Part shown: positions 1 to 9,151 of the stretch, piece after piece
Layout: every line of letters starts with the position of its first letter
Numbering within the stretch: position 1 is the stretch's first letter
NCBI GenBank assembly: GCA_947484245.1
Contig: CANKOT010000003.1
Location: 1-63,427 of the forward strand
DNA length: 63,427 bases
Direction of reading: 5' to 3'
DNA from: Comamonadaceae bacterium
Lineage (GTDB): Bacteria > Pseudomonadota > Gammaproteobacteria > Burkholderiales > Burkholderiaceae
Notes under the pieces: model-generated
The model's input: only the letters and a program-made list of their open reading frames with translations
The model's database searches: none
What the model was told of the DNA's origin: nothing
Translations under genes and position numbers: made by a program

Positions 1-2
1 CC

Positions 3-137
3 CGCAACCAAGGCAACAAGCAGGTCTGGGATGTGGTCGAGACTTGGCTCAAAGCCCAAGGCGGTCGCATCAAGCCACGCCAACTCAACACGCCCAAAAT
101 CATGGGCGCATTGCCCAACAAGGGTTACGCAGTTTGA
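3..137 (+). CDS. C-terminal end of an unidentified protein (partial)
   Basis: An open frame enters from the left edge and stops with TGA at 135-137, giving 44 codons. The tail is basic and contains VWDVVETWLKAQGGRIKPRQ. I do not recognise the family. It lies 47 bases upstream of the metallo-beta-lactamase-fold gene on the same strand, so the two could be co-transcribed. The only support is the open frame, its protein-like composition and its position. Confidence 0.45.
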   Translation, partial: RNQGNKQVWDVVETWLKAQGGRIKPRQLNTPKIMGALPNKGYAV

Positions 138-184
138 CGAGTGCGTGCAGCGCAACCAGTCGCTGCACCTATTGAGGGATCTCC

Positions 185-1183
185 ATGAAAAGAAGACAAC
201 TGTTGTGGGCCAGTGCTGCCATCGGCGGCGCAGTCCTGTGGCCCGAGGCGCGTTTGCTCGCCCAGCAAGCGCAGGACTTCATCGAAGGTCCGCCCGTAGC
301 CGACATTCCGGCACAAAAGTTGTCGCCACACGTCTGGATGATCTACTCCCCCGACGGATTTCCCACCCCTGAAAACCGGGGCATGATGGCCAACGTGATA
401 TTTGTGGTCACCACGGCCGGTGTGGTGGTGATCGATTCGGGTGCTTCTCTGCAAATTGGCCAGATGGCTATCCGCATGATTCGCAAGGTGACCGAAAAAC
501 CTGTGGTGGCCGTGTTCAACAGCCACTACCACGGTGACCATTGGCTGGGCAACCACGCCTTCGTCAAAACCTACGGCGACAAGCTGCCTATTTACGCACT
601 GCCCAGCACCATTGAAAAACTCAAAGGTGCAGAAGGTAACATGTGGCGCAGCCTGATGGAGCGCTGGACCAACCAGTCCACCTTGGGCACCCAGGTGGTG
701 TTGCCCAACACGCCCGTGCAGCATGGCCAAGCCATTCAGATTGGCGATGTGACATTTCGCATGCATCACTACGGCACTGCGCATACGCCATCGGATCTGT
801 GTGTCGAGGTGGTGCAAGACAAGGTGACGGCTGTGGGCGACATCGCCATGACCAATCGCATTGCCAACATGGACGAAGGCTCTTACCCCGGCACCTTCAA
901 ATATTACAAAAGCCTAGAGGCTGCTACAGGGCCGCAGCTCTGGGTGCCTGGCCACGGTCAAGCTCGCCCAGACTTACTCAAGACCTATGGCGAATTCATG
1001 GCGGGCATCTGGGAGCCTTGCCTCAAAGCAGTGGAAGACGGCAAGTCTGAAGCCGAGGCCAGAGCGGCCGTGATAAAAGACCCGCGAGTGGCCGCAAGGG
1101 CCAAGTCCATGCAGGGCTTTGACGGCAACATTGGCAAATATGTGAGCCTGGCCTATTTGGAAGCTGAGAAAATCGCGTTTTAA
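185..1183 (+). CDS. Exported metallo-beta-lactamase-fold hydrolase (SoxH-like)
   Basis: A 332-residue zinc-dependent hydrolase of the metallo-beta-lactamase superfamily. The zinc motif HYHGDH is at about residues 114-119 (H114, H116, D118, H119), and later residues such as H200 and the PGHG stretch near residue 245 fit the remaining ligands. The N-terminus has a twin-arginine-like start (KRRQLL) followed by a hydrophobic run and an AQQA-type end, so it is probably exported. A GAGGGA ribosome site precedes ATG 185. Length and leader resemble SoxH and the quinoprotein-relay metallohydrolases. The substrate is not known for that group, and no sox operon is present here to define it. Confidence 0.8.
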   Translation: MKRRQLLWASAAIGGAVLWPEARLLAQQAQDFIEGPPVADIPAQKLSPHVWMIYSPDGFPTPENRGMMANVIFVVTTAGVVVIDSGASLQIGQMAIRMIRKVTEKPVVAVFNSHYHGDHWLGNHAFVKTYGDKLPIYALPSTIEKLKGAEGNMWRSLMERWTNQSTLGTQVVLPNTPVQHGQAIQIGDVTFRMHHYGTAHTPSDLCVEVVQDKVTAVGDIAMTNRIANMDEGSYPGTFKYYKSLEAATGPQLWVPGHGQARPDLLKTYGEFMAGIWEPCLKAVEDGKSEAEARAAVIKDPRVAARAKSMQGFDGNIGKYVSLAYLEAEKIAF

Positions 1184-1248
1184 AAGCAGAAGTACGCACC
1201 GTGTTGGGTGTGTGCGGATTCAAGTTTCTAACGCATGAGGCAAGCGCA

Positions 1249-2928
1249 TCAAGCAGCGCTATTTGTTTGCCGCATCGCCCGACTCAATAAAAGCACGGGT
1301 ATCAAACCAACAAGCACCAAAGCCAAACTGGGCAGGGCAGCCTCTCCCAGTCTTTCGTCTCTGGCCAGTTGAAATGCCACCACAGCCAAGGTATCTGTAT
1401 TGAATGGCCTGAGCACCAAGGTGGCGGGCAACTCTTTCATGACATCGACAAACACCAACAAGGCTGCAGCAAAAACAGAGCGCTTTAGAAGTGGTGCGTG
1501 AACACTGCTCAACAAGGCCATGCCCGTGACCCCAAGGGTGCGCGCTGAGTCATCGAGGCTTGTGGGAATACGGGCATAACCACTTTGAATCGATTGCAAG
1601 GCAACCGCGCAAAAACGCACCAAGTAAGCCCAAATGAGACCCAACACAGATGCTGTGATCCAGAAACCCACTGGCGAATCGGGCCACTGCTTTTGAATCC
1701 AACTGACCGGAAGCAGCAGGCCAACCACGACCACTGCGCCGGGAATGGCATAGCCCAATCCAACAAGTTGAGAAATAAAACGCGCAAAGAAGTCGGCCTT
1801 GCTGCGCAAGCTAAAAGCGATGAGCAAGGAGAATCCAACCGCCAAGAAGGCAGTGATGCCGCCTAGACGAAGGCTGTTGAAAGACCATTCGATGAACCTC
1901 TCCCAAGGAATGAGCATGTCTGACAATAGCAAGGGCTTGAGCATGAGCAAGATGGGCAAGGCAAATCCCAAAAAGACCAACATGCCGCACCAAGCCGTCA
2001 GTGCCAGCCCCTTGGCTTGGCTGAGCTTGGCGGGTTGGGCGTCGCGAGAACTTGCGGCATTGGTGTTGCTGGCGGTAAATCGCATCCGTGCTTGGGCATG
2101 CTTTTCCAGATGCAGCAACAGCAGCACCATGGCCAGCAACAGGGTGGCCAGCTGCGCGGCTGCAATGCGGTTGTCCATGATGAGCCACGCTTTGTAAACA
2201 CCTGCTGTGAAGGTTTGAATGCCAAAATAACTTGACACGCCAAAGTCTGCCAATGTTTCCATGAGCGCAAGCGCTACACCCGCTGCAACAGCAGGTCTTG
2301 CCAATGGCAAAGCCACCTCAGCGATGCGTCTGTGGAGTGGGGCGCCCAGCATGCGCGCGGCTTCCATGAGGTTGGCCGCGCGTTCACTCAGTGCGGTTCT
2401 GGCCAACAAATAAACATACGGATAAAGCGTGAGTGAGAACACAAAAATAGCGCCGCCCAAACTTCTGATTTCGGGAAACACGCGGCCTTCTAGGGACCAT
2501 GTAGATCGAATGAATGTTTGAAGCGGTCCACTGAATTGAAAGAAGTCGGTGTAGGCATAAGCCACCACATAAGCAGGCATGGCCATGGGCAACAACAAAG
2601 CCCATTCAAAAAACTTGTAGCCTGGAAACTTGAACAAAGTGACAGCGGCCGCAGCGCTCAAGCCTAAGACCGTCACGCCTACTGCAACGCCAGCGCACAG
2701 CAGCAAGCTGGTGAGCATGTAATTTGGCAAAACGGTTTGAGCAAGCTCGCTCAATACCTGGCCAGACGCGGCATTCCACTCAAGCCATGAACTGAGCAGT
2801 GCCAAAATGGGCAAGCTGATCAGGAGGGCTGTAAAAATAAAAACAACCGAACGAATTCGGGAAGCGTGCATCTGTCTGAACAATTGAATAAAGGTTTCAA
2901 GGCGGTAAGGGTTTTGCCAACGCCGCAA
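1249..2928 (-). CDS. fbpB: Iron(III) ABC transporter permease, fused double domain
   Basis: A 559-residue inner-membrane permease with two consecutive binding-protein-dependent transport domains, as in FbpB/SfuB iron importers. Both EAA loops are visible: EAARMLGAPLHRR near residue 190 and DSARTLGVTG near residue 460. About twelve hydrophobic segments are readable. The start used is TTG at 2928, preceded by GGAAAG; an in-frame ATG at 2871 is the alternative. It is transcribed away from the ATPase gene across an 84-bp intergenic region with nested repeats. Its partners are the ATPase and ferric-binding protein on the opposite strand, so a binding-protein-dependent iron importer is split between divergent units. 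Confidence 0.88.
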   Translation of the reverse strand: MRRWQNPYRLETFIQLFRQMHASRIRSVVFIFTALLISLPILALLSSWLEWNAASGQVLSELAQTVLPNYMLTSLLLCAGVAVGVTVLGLSAAAAVTLFKFPGYKFFEWALLLPMAMPAYVVAYAYTDFFQFSGPLQTFIRSTWSLEGRVFPEIRSLGGAIFVFSLTLYPYVYLLARTALSERAANLMEAARMLGAPLHRRIAEVALPLARPAVAAGVALALMETLADFGVSSYFGIQTFTAGVYKAWLIMDNRIAAAQLATLLLAMVLLLLHLEKHAQARMRFTASNTNAASSRDAQPAKLSQAKGLALTAWCGMLVFLGFALPILLMLKPLLLSDMLIPWERFIEWSFNSLRLGGITAFLAVGFSLLIAFSLRSKADFFARFISQLVGLGYAIPGAVVVVGLLLPVSWIQKQWPDSPVGFWITASVLGLIWAYLVRFCAVALQSIQSGYARIPTSLDDSARTLGVTGMALLSSVHAPLLKRSVFAAALLVFVDVMKELPATLVLRPFNTDTLAVVAFQLARDERLGEAALPSLALVLVGLIPVLLLSRAMRQTNSAA

Positions 2929-2934
2929 GTCTTT

Positions 2935-3006
2935 CCATTGTAAGGAGCCACAACTGACTTCAGATCAAAGGGTTTTGATCTGTCCTTACATCTGTCCTTA
3001 CAATGG
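2935..3006. promoter_or_regulatory. Repeat-rich divergent control region of the iron importer
   Basis: Between the divergent permease and ATPase genes there are nested dyads. A 12-bp inverted repeat occupies 2935-2946 and 2995-3006. Inside it is a 9-bp hairpin repeat, 2961-2969 with 2974-2982 (CAGATCAAA arms, 4-nt loop). A 12-bp tandem duplication of TCTGTCCTTACA lies at 2979-2990 and 2991-3002. The core TGTAAGGA therefore occurs three times. It does not resemble a Fur box. It could be an operator array or a replication-slippage product; no regulator can be assigned. Confidence 0.5.
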
Positions 3007-3012
3007 CAAATT

Positions 3013-4086
3013 ATGTATCTCACTGTTTCCAATGTTGATGTTTGCTATTCGGGCAATTCCAAGCCTGCTGTGAATGGCGTGTCGCTGCAGTTGAAAGCGG
3101 GTCAAATTGGTGTGCTCATTGGCCCTTCCGGCTGCGGCAAAACCAGTTTGCTCAGAGCCATTGCGGGTTTAGAGCCTGTTTCTGCAGGTCGCGTTCAGTT
3201 GTCCGATCGGGTTGTGAGCCAGCCAGGTTCTACGGCTGCCCCTGAAAAGCGTCGCATGGGCATGGTGTTTCAAGACTACGCCTTGTTTCCCCATCTTTCC
3301 GTGGCGGGCAACATTGCATTTGGCCTGCATGGACAGACGGCTTCAGACAAAGCGAAGCGCATTGCCGAAGTGCTTCACTTGGTGGGCTTGGATGATGTTC
3401 AAGACCGGTTTCCCCACGAACTCTCGGGTGGTCAGCAGCAGCGCGTTGCCTTGGCCAGAGCCTTGGCACCCAAACCAGAGCTCTTGCTGTTAGACGAGCC
3501 CTTTTCCAATCTCGATGTCGATTTGCGCGAGCGTTTGGCCATCGAAATTCGCCAAATCTTGAAGGCGGCCAACGCCACCGCGCTGTTTGTGACGCACGAC
3601 CAAATGGAGGCCTTTGCCATTGGCGATGTCATCGGTGTGATTGAGCAGGGGCATCTGCACCAATGGGACGATGCCTATCACCTGTATCACCGTCCTGCTT
3701 CACGTTTTGTAGCTGAGTTCATTGGTCATGGTGTCTTCATTGAAGGCACTCGCTCTCTAAACCAAGGTCACATTCACGTGCAAACCGTTTTAGGCGACCT
3801 GGTTGACCCCGATCTTGTCTCAAGTCAGACCGGCGAGGAGGCTCAAGCCTGTGATGTGTTGCTAAGAGCGGATGACATTGTTCATGACGATGCAGCCCCA
3901 GTCAAAGCCGAAATTTTGAGAAAAGCCTTTAGAGGGTCAGAATTTTTGTACACCCTGCGTTTGAAATCGGGTGAAACCGTCATGGCGCACGTTCCCAGTC
4001 ATCACGACCACACGGTGGGTGAGTGGATTGGCATTCGGGCTGAGGTGGACCACGTGGTGACTTTTGAGCGCCAATCTTCCCCGTAA
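3013..4086 (+). CDS. fbpC: Iron(III) ABC transporter ATP-binding protein
   Basis: A 357-residue ABC ATPase that energises the ferric importer at the cytoplasmic face. Walker A GPSGCGKTS is at residues 37-45, the signature LSGGQQQR starts at 137, Walker B LLLLDEP is at 157-163, and the switch histidine lies in FVTHDQMEA near 194. A C-terminal region of about 110 residues is expected for the regulatory TOBE domain of the FbpC/PotA subgroup. The ferric-binding protein follows after 103 bp containing a Fur box, so the ATPase may be expressed independently of it. No strong ribosome site precedes ATG 3013. Confidence 0.9.
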   Translation: MYLTVSNVDVCYSGNSKPAVNGVSLQLKAGQIGVLIGPSGCGKTSLLRAIAGLEPVSAGRVQLSDRVVSQPGSTAAPEKRRMGMVFQDYALFPHLSVAGNIAFGLHGQTASDKAKRIAEVLHLVGLDDVQDRFPHELSGGQQQRVALARALAPKPELLLLDEPFSNLDVDLRERLAIEIRQILKAANATALFVTHDQMEAFAIGDVIGVIEQGHLHQWDDAYHLYHRPASRFVAEFIGHGVFIEGTRSLNQGHIHVQTVLGDLVDPDLVSSQTGEEAQACDVLLRADDIVHDDAAPVKAEILRKAFRGSEFLYTLRLKSGETVMAHVPSHHDHTVGEWIGIRAEVDHVVTFERQSSP

Positions 4087-4128
4087 AGACCTCAATGAAG
4101 GCTTTTAAGGTAGCGAAACTGTTTTTGC

Positions 4129-4149
4129 AAATGAGAATCATTCTTATTT
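4129..4149. promoter_or_regulatory. Fur box upstream of the ferric-binding protein gene
   Basis: A 21-bp palindrome centred on position 4139 with arms AAATGAGAAT and ATTCTTATTT, one mismatch from perfect symmetry. It closely matches the classical Fur consensus built from NAT(A/T)AT hexamers. It sits 41-61 bp before ATG 4190, where it would overlap the promoter. Iron-dependent repression of the ferric-binding protein is therefore expected. Confidence 0.8.
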
Positions 4150-4189
4150 GATGTAGAATGGGCTCATTCTGAAGTTCAATCTTTTCAAA

Positions 4190-5254
4190 ATGACCCTGAA
4201 GATATCCAAAGTTGCAATTTTTTGCTTGACAGCACTTACGGCCACAGCGCCACAGATTTCCACAGCTCAAACAGCTGCAGCATTCATCAATGTCTATTCA
4301 GCCCGGCATTACCCCACCGATGAAGCCTTGTATGCCGACTTCACCAAAAGCACCGGAATCAAAGTGAACCGAGTTGATTCCGATGATGCGGGTATCTTGA
4401 CGCGATTGAGCGCTGAGGGCTCAGCATCGCCGGCCGATGTCATTTTGTTGGTCGATGCAGCTCGTTTATGGCGTGCTGAAGTGCAGGGCTTGTTTTTGCC
4501 AGTCAAATCCAAATTGCTAGAAGAGGCCATTTCCGAAAACCTGCGAGCCAAGCGATCAGACAGTGGCGGCATTGCTTGGTTTGGATTGTCCACACGAGCC
4601 CGAGTCATTGTGTACGACAAGCTCAAAGTTCAAAAATCAGATGTCGATGCCTACGAAAAATTGGCTGACCCAAAGTTCAAAGGCAAGCTCTGCATTCGCT
4701 CTGGCTCACACCCCTACAACCTCAGCCTGTTTGGTGCCATGACGGAGCACATTGGGCCCCAACAAACTGAGCTTTGGTTGAAGGGGCTGGTCAACAACAT
4801 GGCAAGAAATCCTGCCGGCGGCGACACGGATCAAATTAAGGGTGTGGCCTCGGGGGAGTGCGCTGTGGCCGTGACCAACACCTACTATTTGGCGCGTCTG
4901 ATGCGCTCTTCGAATGCTGCTGACAGAGCCTTGGTTGAAAAAGTGGGTGTGGTCTTTCCCAACCAATCTAGCTGGGGTACGCACTTGAACATTGCCGGAG
5001 GGGCCATTGCGAAAAATTCAAAAAATCAGGGCAATGCTCTGAAGTTTTTGGAATATTTAGCCAGTGCATCGGCACAAAATCATTTTGCCAATGGCAACAA
5101 TGAATGGCCTGCAGCCAAAGGCTTGAGCTTTGAGAATCCTGCTTTGAAAGCCATGTCGGGCGGCAACTTCAAAAGTGAAGTATTGCCAGTGAGTGCTGTG
5201 GGAATGAATCAAATCAAGGTCCAACAGATGTTGGACCGTGTAGGCTTTCGCTGA
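4190..5254 (+). CDS. fbpA: Periplasmic iron(III)-binding protein
   Basis: A 354-residue extracellular solute-binding protein of the FbpA/FutA type that hands ferric iron to the permease/ATPase pair. An N-terminal signal peptide ends near residue 25 (STAQT). The mature start has the family motif NVYSARHYPTD, and late tyrosines in NTYYLARL fit the tyrosine-rich iron site. The Fur box immediately upstream supports iron as substrate. It converges on the downstream Bug gene with a 49-bp gap. Confidence 0.9.
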   Translation: MTLKISKVAIFCLTALTATAPQISTAQTAAAFINVYSARHYPTDEALYADFTKSTGIKVNRVDSDDAGILTRLSAEGSASPADVILLVDAARLWRAEVQGLFLPVKSKLLEEAISENLRAKRSDSGGIAWFGLSTRARVIVYDKLKVQKSDVDAYEKLADPKFKGKLCIRSGSHPYNLSLFGAMTEHIGPQQTELWLKGLVNNMARNPAGGDTDQIKGVASGECAVAVTNTYYLARLMRSSNAADRALVEKVGVVFPNQSSWGTHLNIAGGAIAKNSKNQGNALKFLEYLASASAQNHFANGNNEWPAAKGLSFENPALKAMSGGNFKSEVLPVSAVGMNQIKVQQMLDRVGFR

Positions 5255-5283
5255 TCAGGATGCCAGCCTTTCGCCTAACAGGG

Positions 5284-5300
5284 TGCCAGTTTTACTGGCA
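5284..5300. terminator. Short hairpin between converging genes
   Basis: TGCCAGT at 5284-5290 and ACTGGCA at 5294-5300 form a 7-bp stem with a TTT loop between fbpA and the converging Bug gene. There is no immediate T-run, although T-rich sequence follows at 5319-5327 on the plus strand. A weak bidirectional terminator is the likeliest reading. Confidence 0.4.
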
Positions 5301-5303
5301 GCC

Positions 5304-6281
5304 TCAATCGGCTGAAATTTTTCTTTCACGCACCAACTTGCCCCATTTCTCCGATTCTTTCTGCATGAACGCTGTGAGTTCCGCTCGGGTGGAAGGGGCG
5401 CCGGACAGACCCAACTTGGTGAGTGCATCTTTGGTGCTTTGATCGTTGAGGACTTTCACAATCTCTGAGTTCCACTTGTCCAAAATGGCCGAGGGCACTT
5501 TGGCGGAGGCAAGGAACGCATACCAGTTGAGCGCTTCAAAGCCCGGATAACCAGACTCAGCCACAGTGGGTACATTCGACAAGTAGCTGGGTCGAGTGAG
5601 GCCTGTGGTGGCAATGGCCACCAACTTGCCAGACTCTACGTGGGGAATGGAAGTGGGCGGTGCAGAGAAATAACCCGTGAAGCGATTGGCCAGCAGGTCT
5701 TGCATGGCGGGTGCACCGCCTTTGTAAGGCACGTGCAGCATGTCTGTGCTGGTGCGAATGGCAAACAGCTCACCCGTGAGGTGAGATGCTGAACCAGCAC
5801 CGGTGGAAGCGAAAGACACTGTATCGGGTGCTTTCTTGGCCATTGCAACGAAGTCGGCCAGATTTTTGATACCCGACTCTTTGTTGACCACCAACATGTT
5901 GGGAAAGTTCACGCCGCCAGAGATGGGGGCCAAGTCTTTGAAGGGCTCGTAACCCACTTTCATCATGTGCGGCGCAATGGTCATGGGGCCGATAGAGCCT
6001 AGCAAAATGACAGAGCCATCTGTCACGCCATTGGCCACTTGTTGATGCACGATGTTGCCGCCAGCACCCGCCTTGTTTTCCACAATGACGTTTTGACCCA
6101 TATTTTCAGTGAGTTTTTTGGCGATCAAGCGAGCCGCTGCATCGGCTGCGCCACCTGGCGCAAAGCCGACGAACATGGTGACGGGGCGCTTGGGAGGGAA
6201 GTCTTGGGCACTTGCGAGGCTAGGTAGGAGCGCACTTGAAACAGTGAGGGCAATGTTTGTGAGCAAAAAACGTTTGTTCAT
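5304..6281 (-). CDS. Bug/TctC-type periplasmic carboxylate-binding protein 1
   Basis: A 325-residue Bug-family protein: a two-lobed periplasmic receptor that normally captures carboxylated organic solutes for tripartite tricarboxylate-type transporters. The signal peptide ends in SLASA near residue 25. The family P-G-G-x2-D-x3-R element is seen as APGGAADAAARL near residues 41-52, and the C-terminus ends KLVRERKISAD. GGAG precedes ATG 6281. It is the last gene of a minus-strand run of hydrolases and Bug genes. No membrane partners are nearby, so its permease must be encoded elsewhere. Confidence 0.9.
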   Translation of the reverse strand: MNKRFLLTNIALTVSSALLPSLASAQDFPPKRPVTMFVGFAPGGAADAAARLIAKKLTENMGQNVIVENKAGAGGNIVHQQVANGVTDGSVILLGSIGPMTIAPHMMKVGYEPFKDLAPISGGVNFPNMLVVNKESGIKNLADFVAMAKKAPDTVSFASTGAGSASHLTGELFAIRTSTDMLHVPYKGGAPAMQDLLANRFTGYFSAPPTSIPHVESGKLVAIATTGLTRPSYLSNVPTVAESGYPGFEALNWYAFLASAKVPSAILDKWNSEIVKVLNDQSTKDALTKLGLSGAPSTRAELTAFMQKESEKWGKLVRERKISAD

Positions 6282-6409
6282 GGGAAAGCTCCGTCATCAA
6301 GGTTTTATAGTATTCGCAGTAGGGGCAGAGTGACCCGCAATCAAGTAGTTTAACTTCTTTGAATGATGAGGGCAGGCACACTTTGTTTCATCACCGTGTG
6401 ATGGCCTTG

Positions 6410-7150
6410 TCAGGCACTGAGCTTCAGTGTTCGCTCAAATAAATTAAAAAGACGTTCCCAATGTCTTTCAGCGGCCTTGGCGTTGTACATGCCAGCCCTT
6501 TGAGGAAAAACAAAGCCATGTTCAACTTTTGGGTACCACTCAATGCGGTAATTGGCCTGGGCCTGCTTCAAAGCAACTTCTAGTTTTTGAATGTCGGCAG
6601 GGGGTGCCCATTTGTCAATTTCGGCGCACGCGAAATAGCTTTCGCATTTGATTTGGGGCGCCATCAGGTGGGGTGAATCGGGCTCGTTTGTGACCATGTT
6701 GGCGCCATGAATTGACGCAATACTTTGGAAACGATCAGGAAATTGCGCAGCATTCCACATCACAATGGGGCCGCTCATGCAATAGCCGACTGCGCCAATG
6801 TGGGTTTGATCTGCCATGGCGTGGTGGTCGACAAACTTCAACATGGCCTGGGTGTCAATTTGGGAGGTTTGCGCATTGAGGGTGGCCATGTGCGCAAACA
6901 TCACTTCCATGGCTTCTGGGGTTCGTTCTTTGAGATAAAAATCTCGACTGCGGCGGTAGTACAAATTGGGCAGAACCACAAAGTAGCCGACACTGGCCAA
7001 ACGGCGCGCCATGTCGTGAAGCTCCTCTCGCTTACCGGGCGCATCCATGAAGAAAAATACCACTGGATGGGGGCCGTTTTCTTCAGGGAACACCACAAAG
7101 GTGTTCATCGCACCGCTGCTAGTTTGAATGTCAATGTTTTCTTCGATCAT
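6410..7150 (-). CDS. Dienelactone hydrolase family protein
   Basis: A 246-residue alpha/beta hydrolase of the carboxymethylenebutenolidase family, which opens unsaturated lactones from ring-cleavage pathways in the cytoplasm. The cysteine nucleophile is in GYCMSG (C124), with a candidate aspartate in EIDKWAPP and histidine in VEHGF. The ATG at 7150 is separated by one base from the stop of the upstream Bug gene (TAA at 7154-7152), so translation is probably coupled; a TTG at 7159 is the alternative start. The neighbouring FAH and beta-diketone hydrolases suggest work on ring-derived acids. Confidence 0.88.
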   Translation of the reverse strand: MIEENIDIQTSSGAMNTFVVFPEENGPHPVVFFFMDAPGKREELHDMARRLASVGYFVVLPNLYYRRSRDFYLKERTPEAMEVMFAHMATLNAQTSQIDTQAMLKFVDHHAMADQTHIGAVGYCMSGPIVMWNAAQFPDRFQSIASIHGANMVTNEPDSPHLMAPQIKCESYFACAEIDKWAPPADIQKLEVALKQAQANYRIEWYPKVEHGFVFPQRAGMYNAKAAERHWERLFNLFERTLKLSA

Positions 7151-7151
7151 G

Positions 7152-8132
7152 TTATTCAATCGTGATGTTGGCGTCCTTGATCAACTTGGTCCATTTGGTT
7201 TGTTCCTGTTGAATGAACTTATTGAATTCAATTGGCGTCAAATTGCCTGGCTCTGCACCTTTTTCATTCATGGCCTTGCGAACCTCAGGCATGCTCATGA
7301 CTTTCTGAATGTCTTCATGTAATTTTTTGACAATGTCAGGCGGCGTATTGGCATGCGCCAATAAACCAAACCACCCAATGGCGTCATAGCCACTCAACCC
7401 CGAGTTGGTGACAGGAGGAACGTTTGGCAAAGCTTCGATAGATTTAAGACCTGTCACACCAATGGCTTTGACTCTGCCATTTTGAATTTGTGACATCGCT
7501 GTTTGAGTTGGCGCAAACATCAATTGAATGTGATTGGCCAAAAGATCGTTCAATGCGGGGCCGGTTCCTTTGTATGGCACGTGAAGCATGTCAATGCCGG
7601 CTCTTGCTTTAAAGAGTTCACCAGAAAGATGCGAGGCCGCTCCAATGCCCGACGATCCGAAGGTCAGTTTTTTTGGGTTTGCTTTGGCATAGGCAATGAG
7701 ATCAGCTGCATTTTTGACTGGCAGACTTGGATGGACCACCAACACATAGGCGTCGGCCGATACCAAAGAAATGCCCACAAATTTCGAAACGTTTTTGTCA
7801 TTGATCACAGCAGTGGTTGCCATCATCAATGTGTAACCATCTGGGTTGGCTTTGGACACATAGTCTGCGCCAATTTGACCGCTTGCACCAGCCCTGTATT
7901 CCACAATGACACTTTGGCCCCAAAGTGCATTGAGTCTTGGCACTAAGATTCGCGCCAAATTGTCAGCTCCACCCCCTGGTGTGAATGGCACAACGATGGT
8001 GACGGGTTTACTAGGAAATGTTTGCGCGTTGGCCATTTGGCAGAGCGACAAAGAACTGCCGACGACAAAGATGCCGATTGTTTTTAGAAACTTGCGAGTG
8101 CTTGATGAGCCAATGTGATTTGACAATTTCAT
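7152..8132 (-). CDS. Bug/TctC-type periplasmic binding protein 2
   Basis: A 326-residue Bug protein with a long leader of about 36 residues ending in MANAQT. It has TPGGGADNLAR near residue 52 and NPDGYTLMM near residue 100. It is translationally coupled to the dienelactone hydrolase downstream and follows the FAH gene by 36 bp. That placement makes it the likeliest receptor for the substrate processed by this hydrolase group. Confidence 0.9.
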   Translation of the reverse strand: MKLSNHIGSSSTRKFLKTIGIFVVGSSLSLCQMANAQTFPSKPVTIVVPFTPGGGADNLARILVPRLNALWGQSVIVEYRAGASGQIGADYVSKANPDGYTLMMATTAVINDKNVSKFVGISLVSADAYVLVVHPSLPVKNAADLIAYAKANPKKLTFGSSGIGAASHLSGELFKARAGIDMLHVPYKGTGPALNDLLANHIQLMFAPTQTAMSQIQNGRVKAIGVTGLKSIEALPNVPPVTNSGLSGYDAIGWFGLLAHANTPPDIVKKLHEDIQKVMSMPEVRKAMNEKGAEPGNLTPIEFNKFIQQEQTKWTKLIKDANITIE

Positions 8133-8168
8133 AAGGGGTCTCTTTTGGGTAATGGGTGAACAAATACT

Positions 8169-9092
8169 TCAGACAATGGTTGTGCTCAAAGTGGCAATGC
8201 CTTCGATGGTGCATTCAACAACATCGCCAGGCTTTAAAAAGAGCGCAGCCGCATTGGGTTTGCCAACGGCAACTCCGCCAGGAGCCCCTGTAGAAAACAT
8301 ATCGCCTGCCTCAATGGGAATATATTGAGAGAAGTGCTCCACGATGTCGGGCAGTTTCCAAATTTGGTCACTGGTGTTAACTCGCATGCGCTCTTCACCA
8401 TTGACAGAGCATGTCATCCACAAATTGTAGGGATCGGGAATTTCATCCATTGTGATAATTTCTGGACCGAGAGGGCCAAAGCCTGGAATATTTTTGGCAG
8501 TCCAAAATCTGGAGCCTGAGGCAACTTCACGCTGCTGAAGATCTCTGCAAGTGAGGTCATTCAAAATGGTGACGCCTGCAATGTAGTCAAATGCATCTGC
8601 TTTTTTGACACCCAAAGCACGTTTACCCATCACAAACACAAGCTCTGGCTCGTAATCGAGGCGCACAATACCATCAGGCTTTTTAACTTCTGCCAGATGG
8701 CCCACCAAACAAGAATTTAATTTGATGAATCCTGTCGGCTCTTGGGGAATTTCTTTGATCAAGTTGGTTTGTTGCAGTTCTTCTAAGTGTTTGCGATAGT
8801 TTTTTCCGACACACAAGAATTTGTCTGCATCAACAATAGGTGGCAGATAGCGGATAGCCGCTTTGTCGAGCCATGCGCCTTGATATGTAGACGCATCGTT
8901 CAATGCTTTTGAATTTAAATTCCGAACACGCGCCATGCCTTCTGGGCCGGCTGCAAGCAAGGCCTTCATGCTAGAGGGCACGCCGACTTCGCCAGCAATT
9001 TTCGCTGCTTCTTTCAGGTTGAGTATTTTTTCGTTGGTACGGACACCAATCAAGGGCTCTGAATGATTCAGAGTGAATGTGAGAAGTCGCAT
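8169..9092 (-). CDS. Fumarylacetoacetate hydrolase (FAH) family protein
   Basis: A 307-residue FAH-fold enzyme. Members hydrolyse C-C bonds of acylpyruvates or decarboxylate/isomerise ring-cleavage acids with a divalent metal. The metal carboxylates E148 and E150 are in LDYEPELVFVMG and D179 is in NDLTCRD. The active-site lid VGKNYRKHLEEL is at about 95-106. The N-terminal domain of roughly 80 residues is normal for the two-domain FAHD2-like group. It lies 59 bp after the beta-diketone hydrolase on the same strand and 36 bp before a Bug gene. Start codon context is weak. Confidence 0.88.
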   Translation of the reverse strand: MRLLTFTLNHSEPLIGVRTNEKILNLKEAAKIAGEVGVPSSMKALLAAGPEGMARVRNLNSKALNDASTYQGAWLDKAAIRYLPPIVDADKFLCVGKNYRKHLEELQQTNLIKEIPQEPTGFIKLNSCLVGHLAEVKKPDGIVRLDYEPELVFVMGKRALGVKKADAFDYIAGVTILNDLTCRDLQQREVASGSRFWTAKNIPGFGPLGPEIITMDEIPDPYNLWMTCSVNGEERMRVNTSDQIWKLPDIVEHFSQYIPIEAGDMFSTGAPGGVAVGKPNAAALFLKPGDVVECTIEGIATLSTTIV

Positions 9093-9117
9093 GAAAGAAA
9101 GCCTATGGTGATAAAAA

Positions 9118-9146
9118 ATGAGAAAGCAAATGAGAAAGCAAATGAG
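9118..9146. repeat. 12-bp tandem repeat between two hydrolase genes
   Basis: The unit ATGAGAAAGCAA occurs at 9118-9129 and 9130-9141, followed by a partial third copy. It lies in the 59-bp gap upstream of the FAH gene. It may be a slippage product; no regulatory role can be shown. Confidence 0.7.
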
Positions 9147-9151
9147 CGTGC

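Noticed and set aside
125..817. Long minus-strand frame opposite the metallo-beta-lactamase gene
   Set aside because: It is a shadow: histidine-rich composition, no domain, and the opposite strand has a convincing hydrolase with start, leader and zinc motif.
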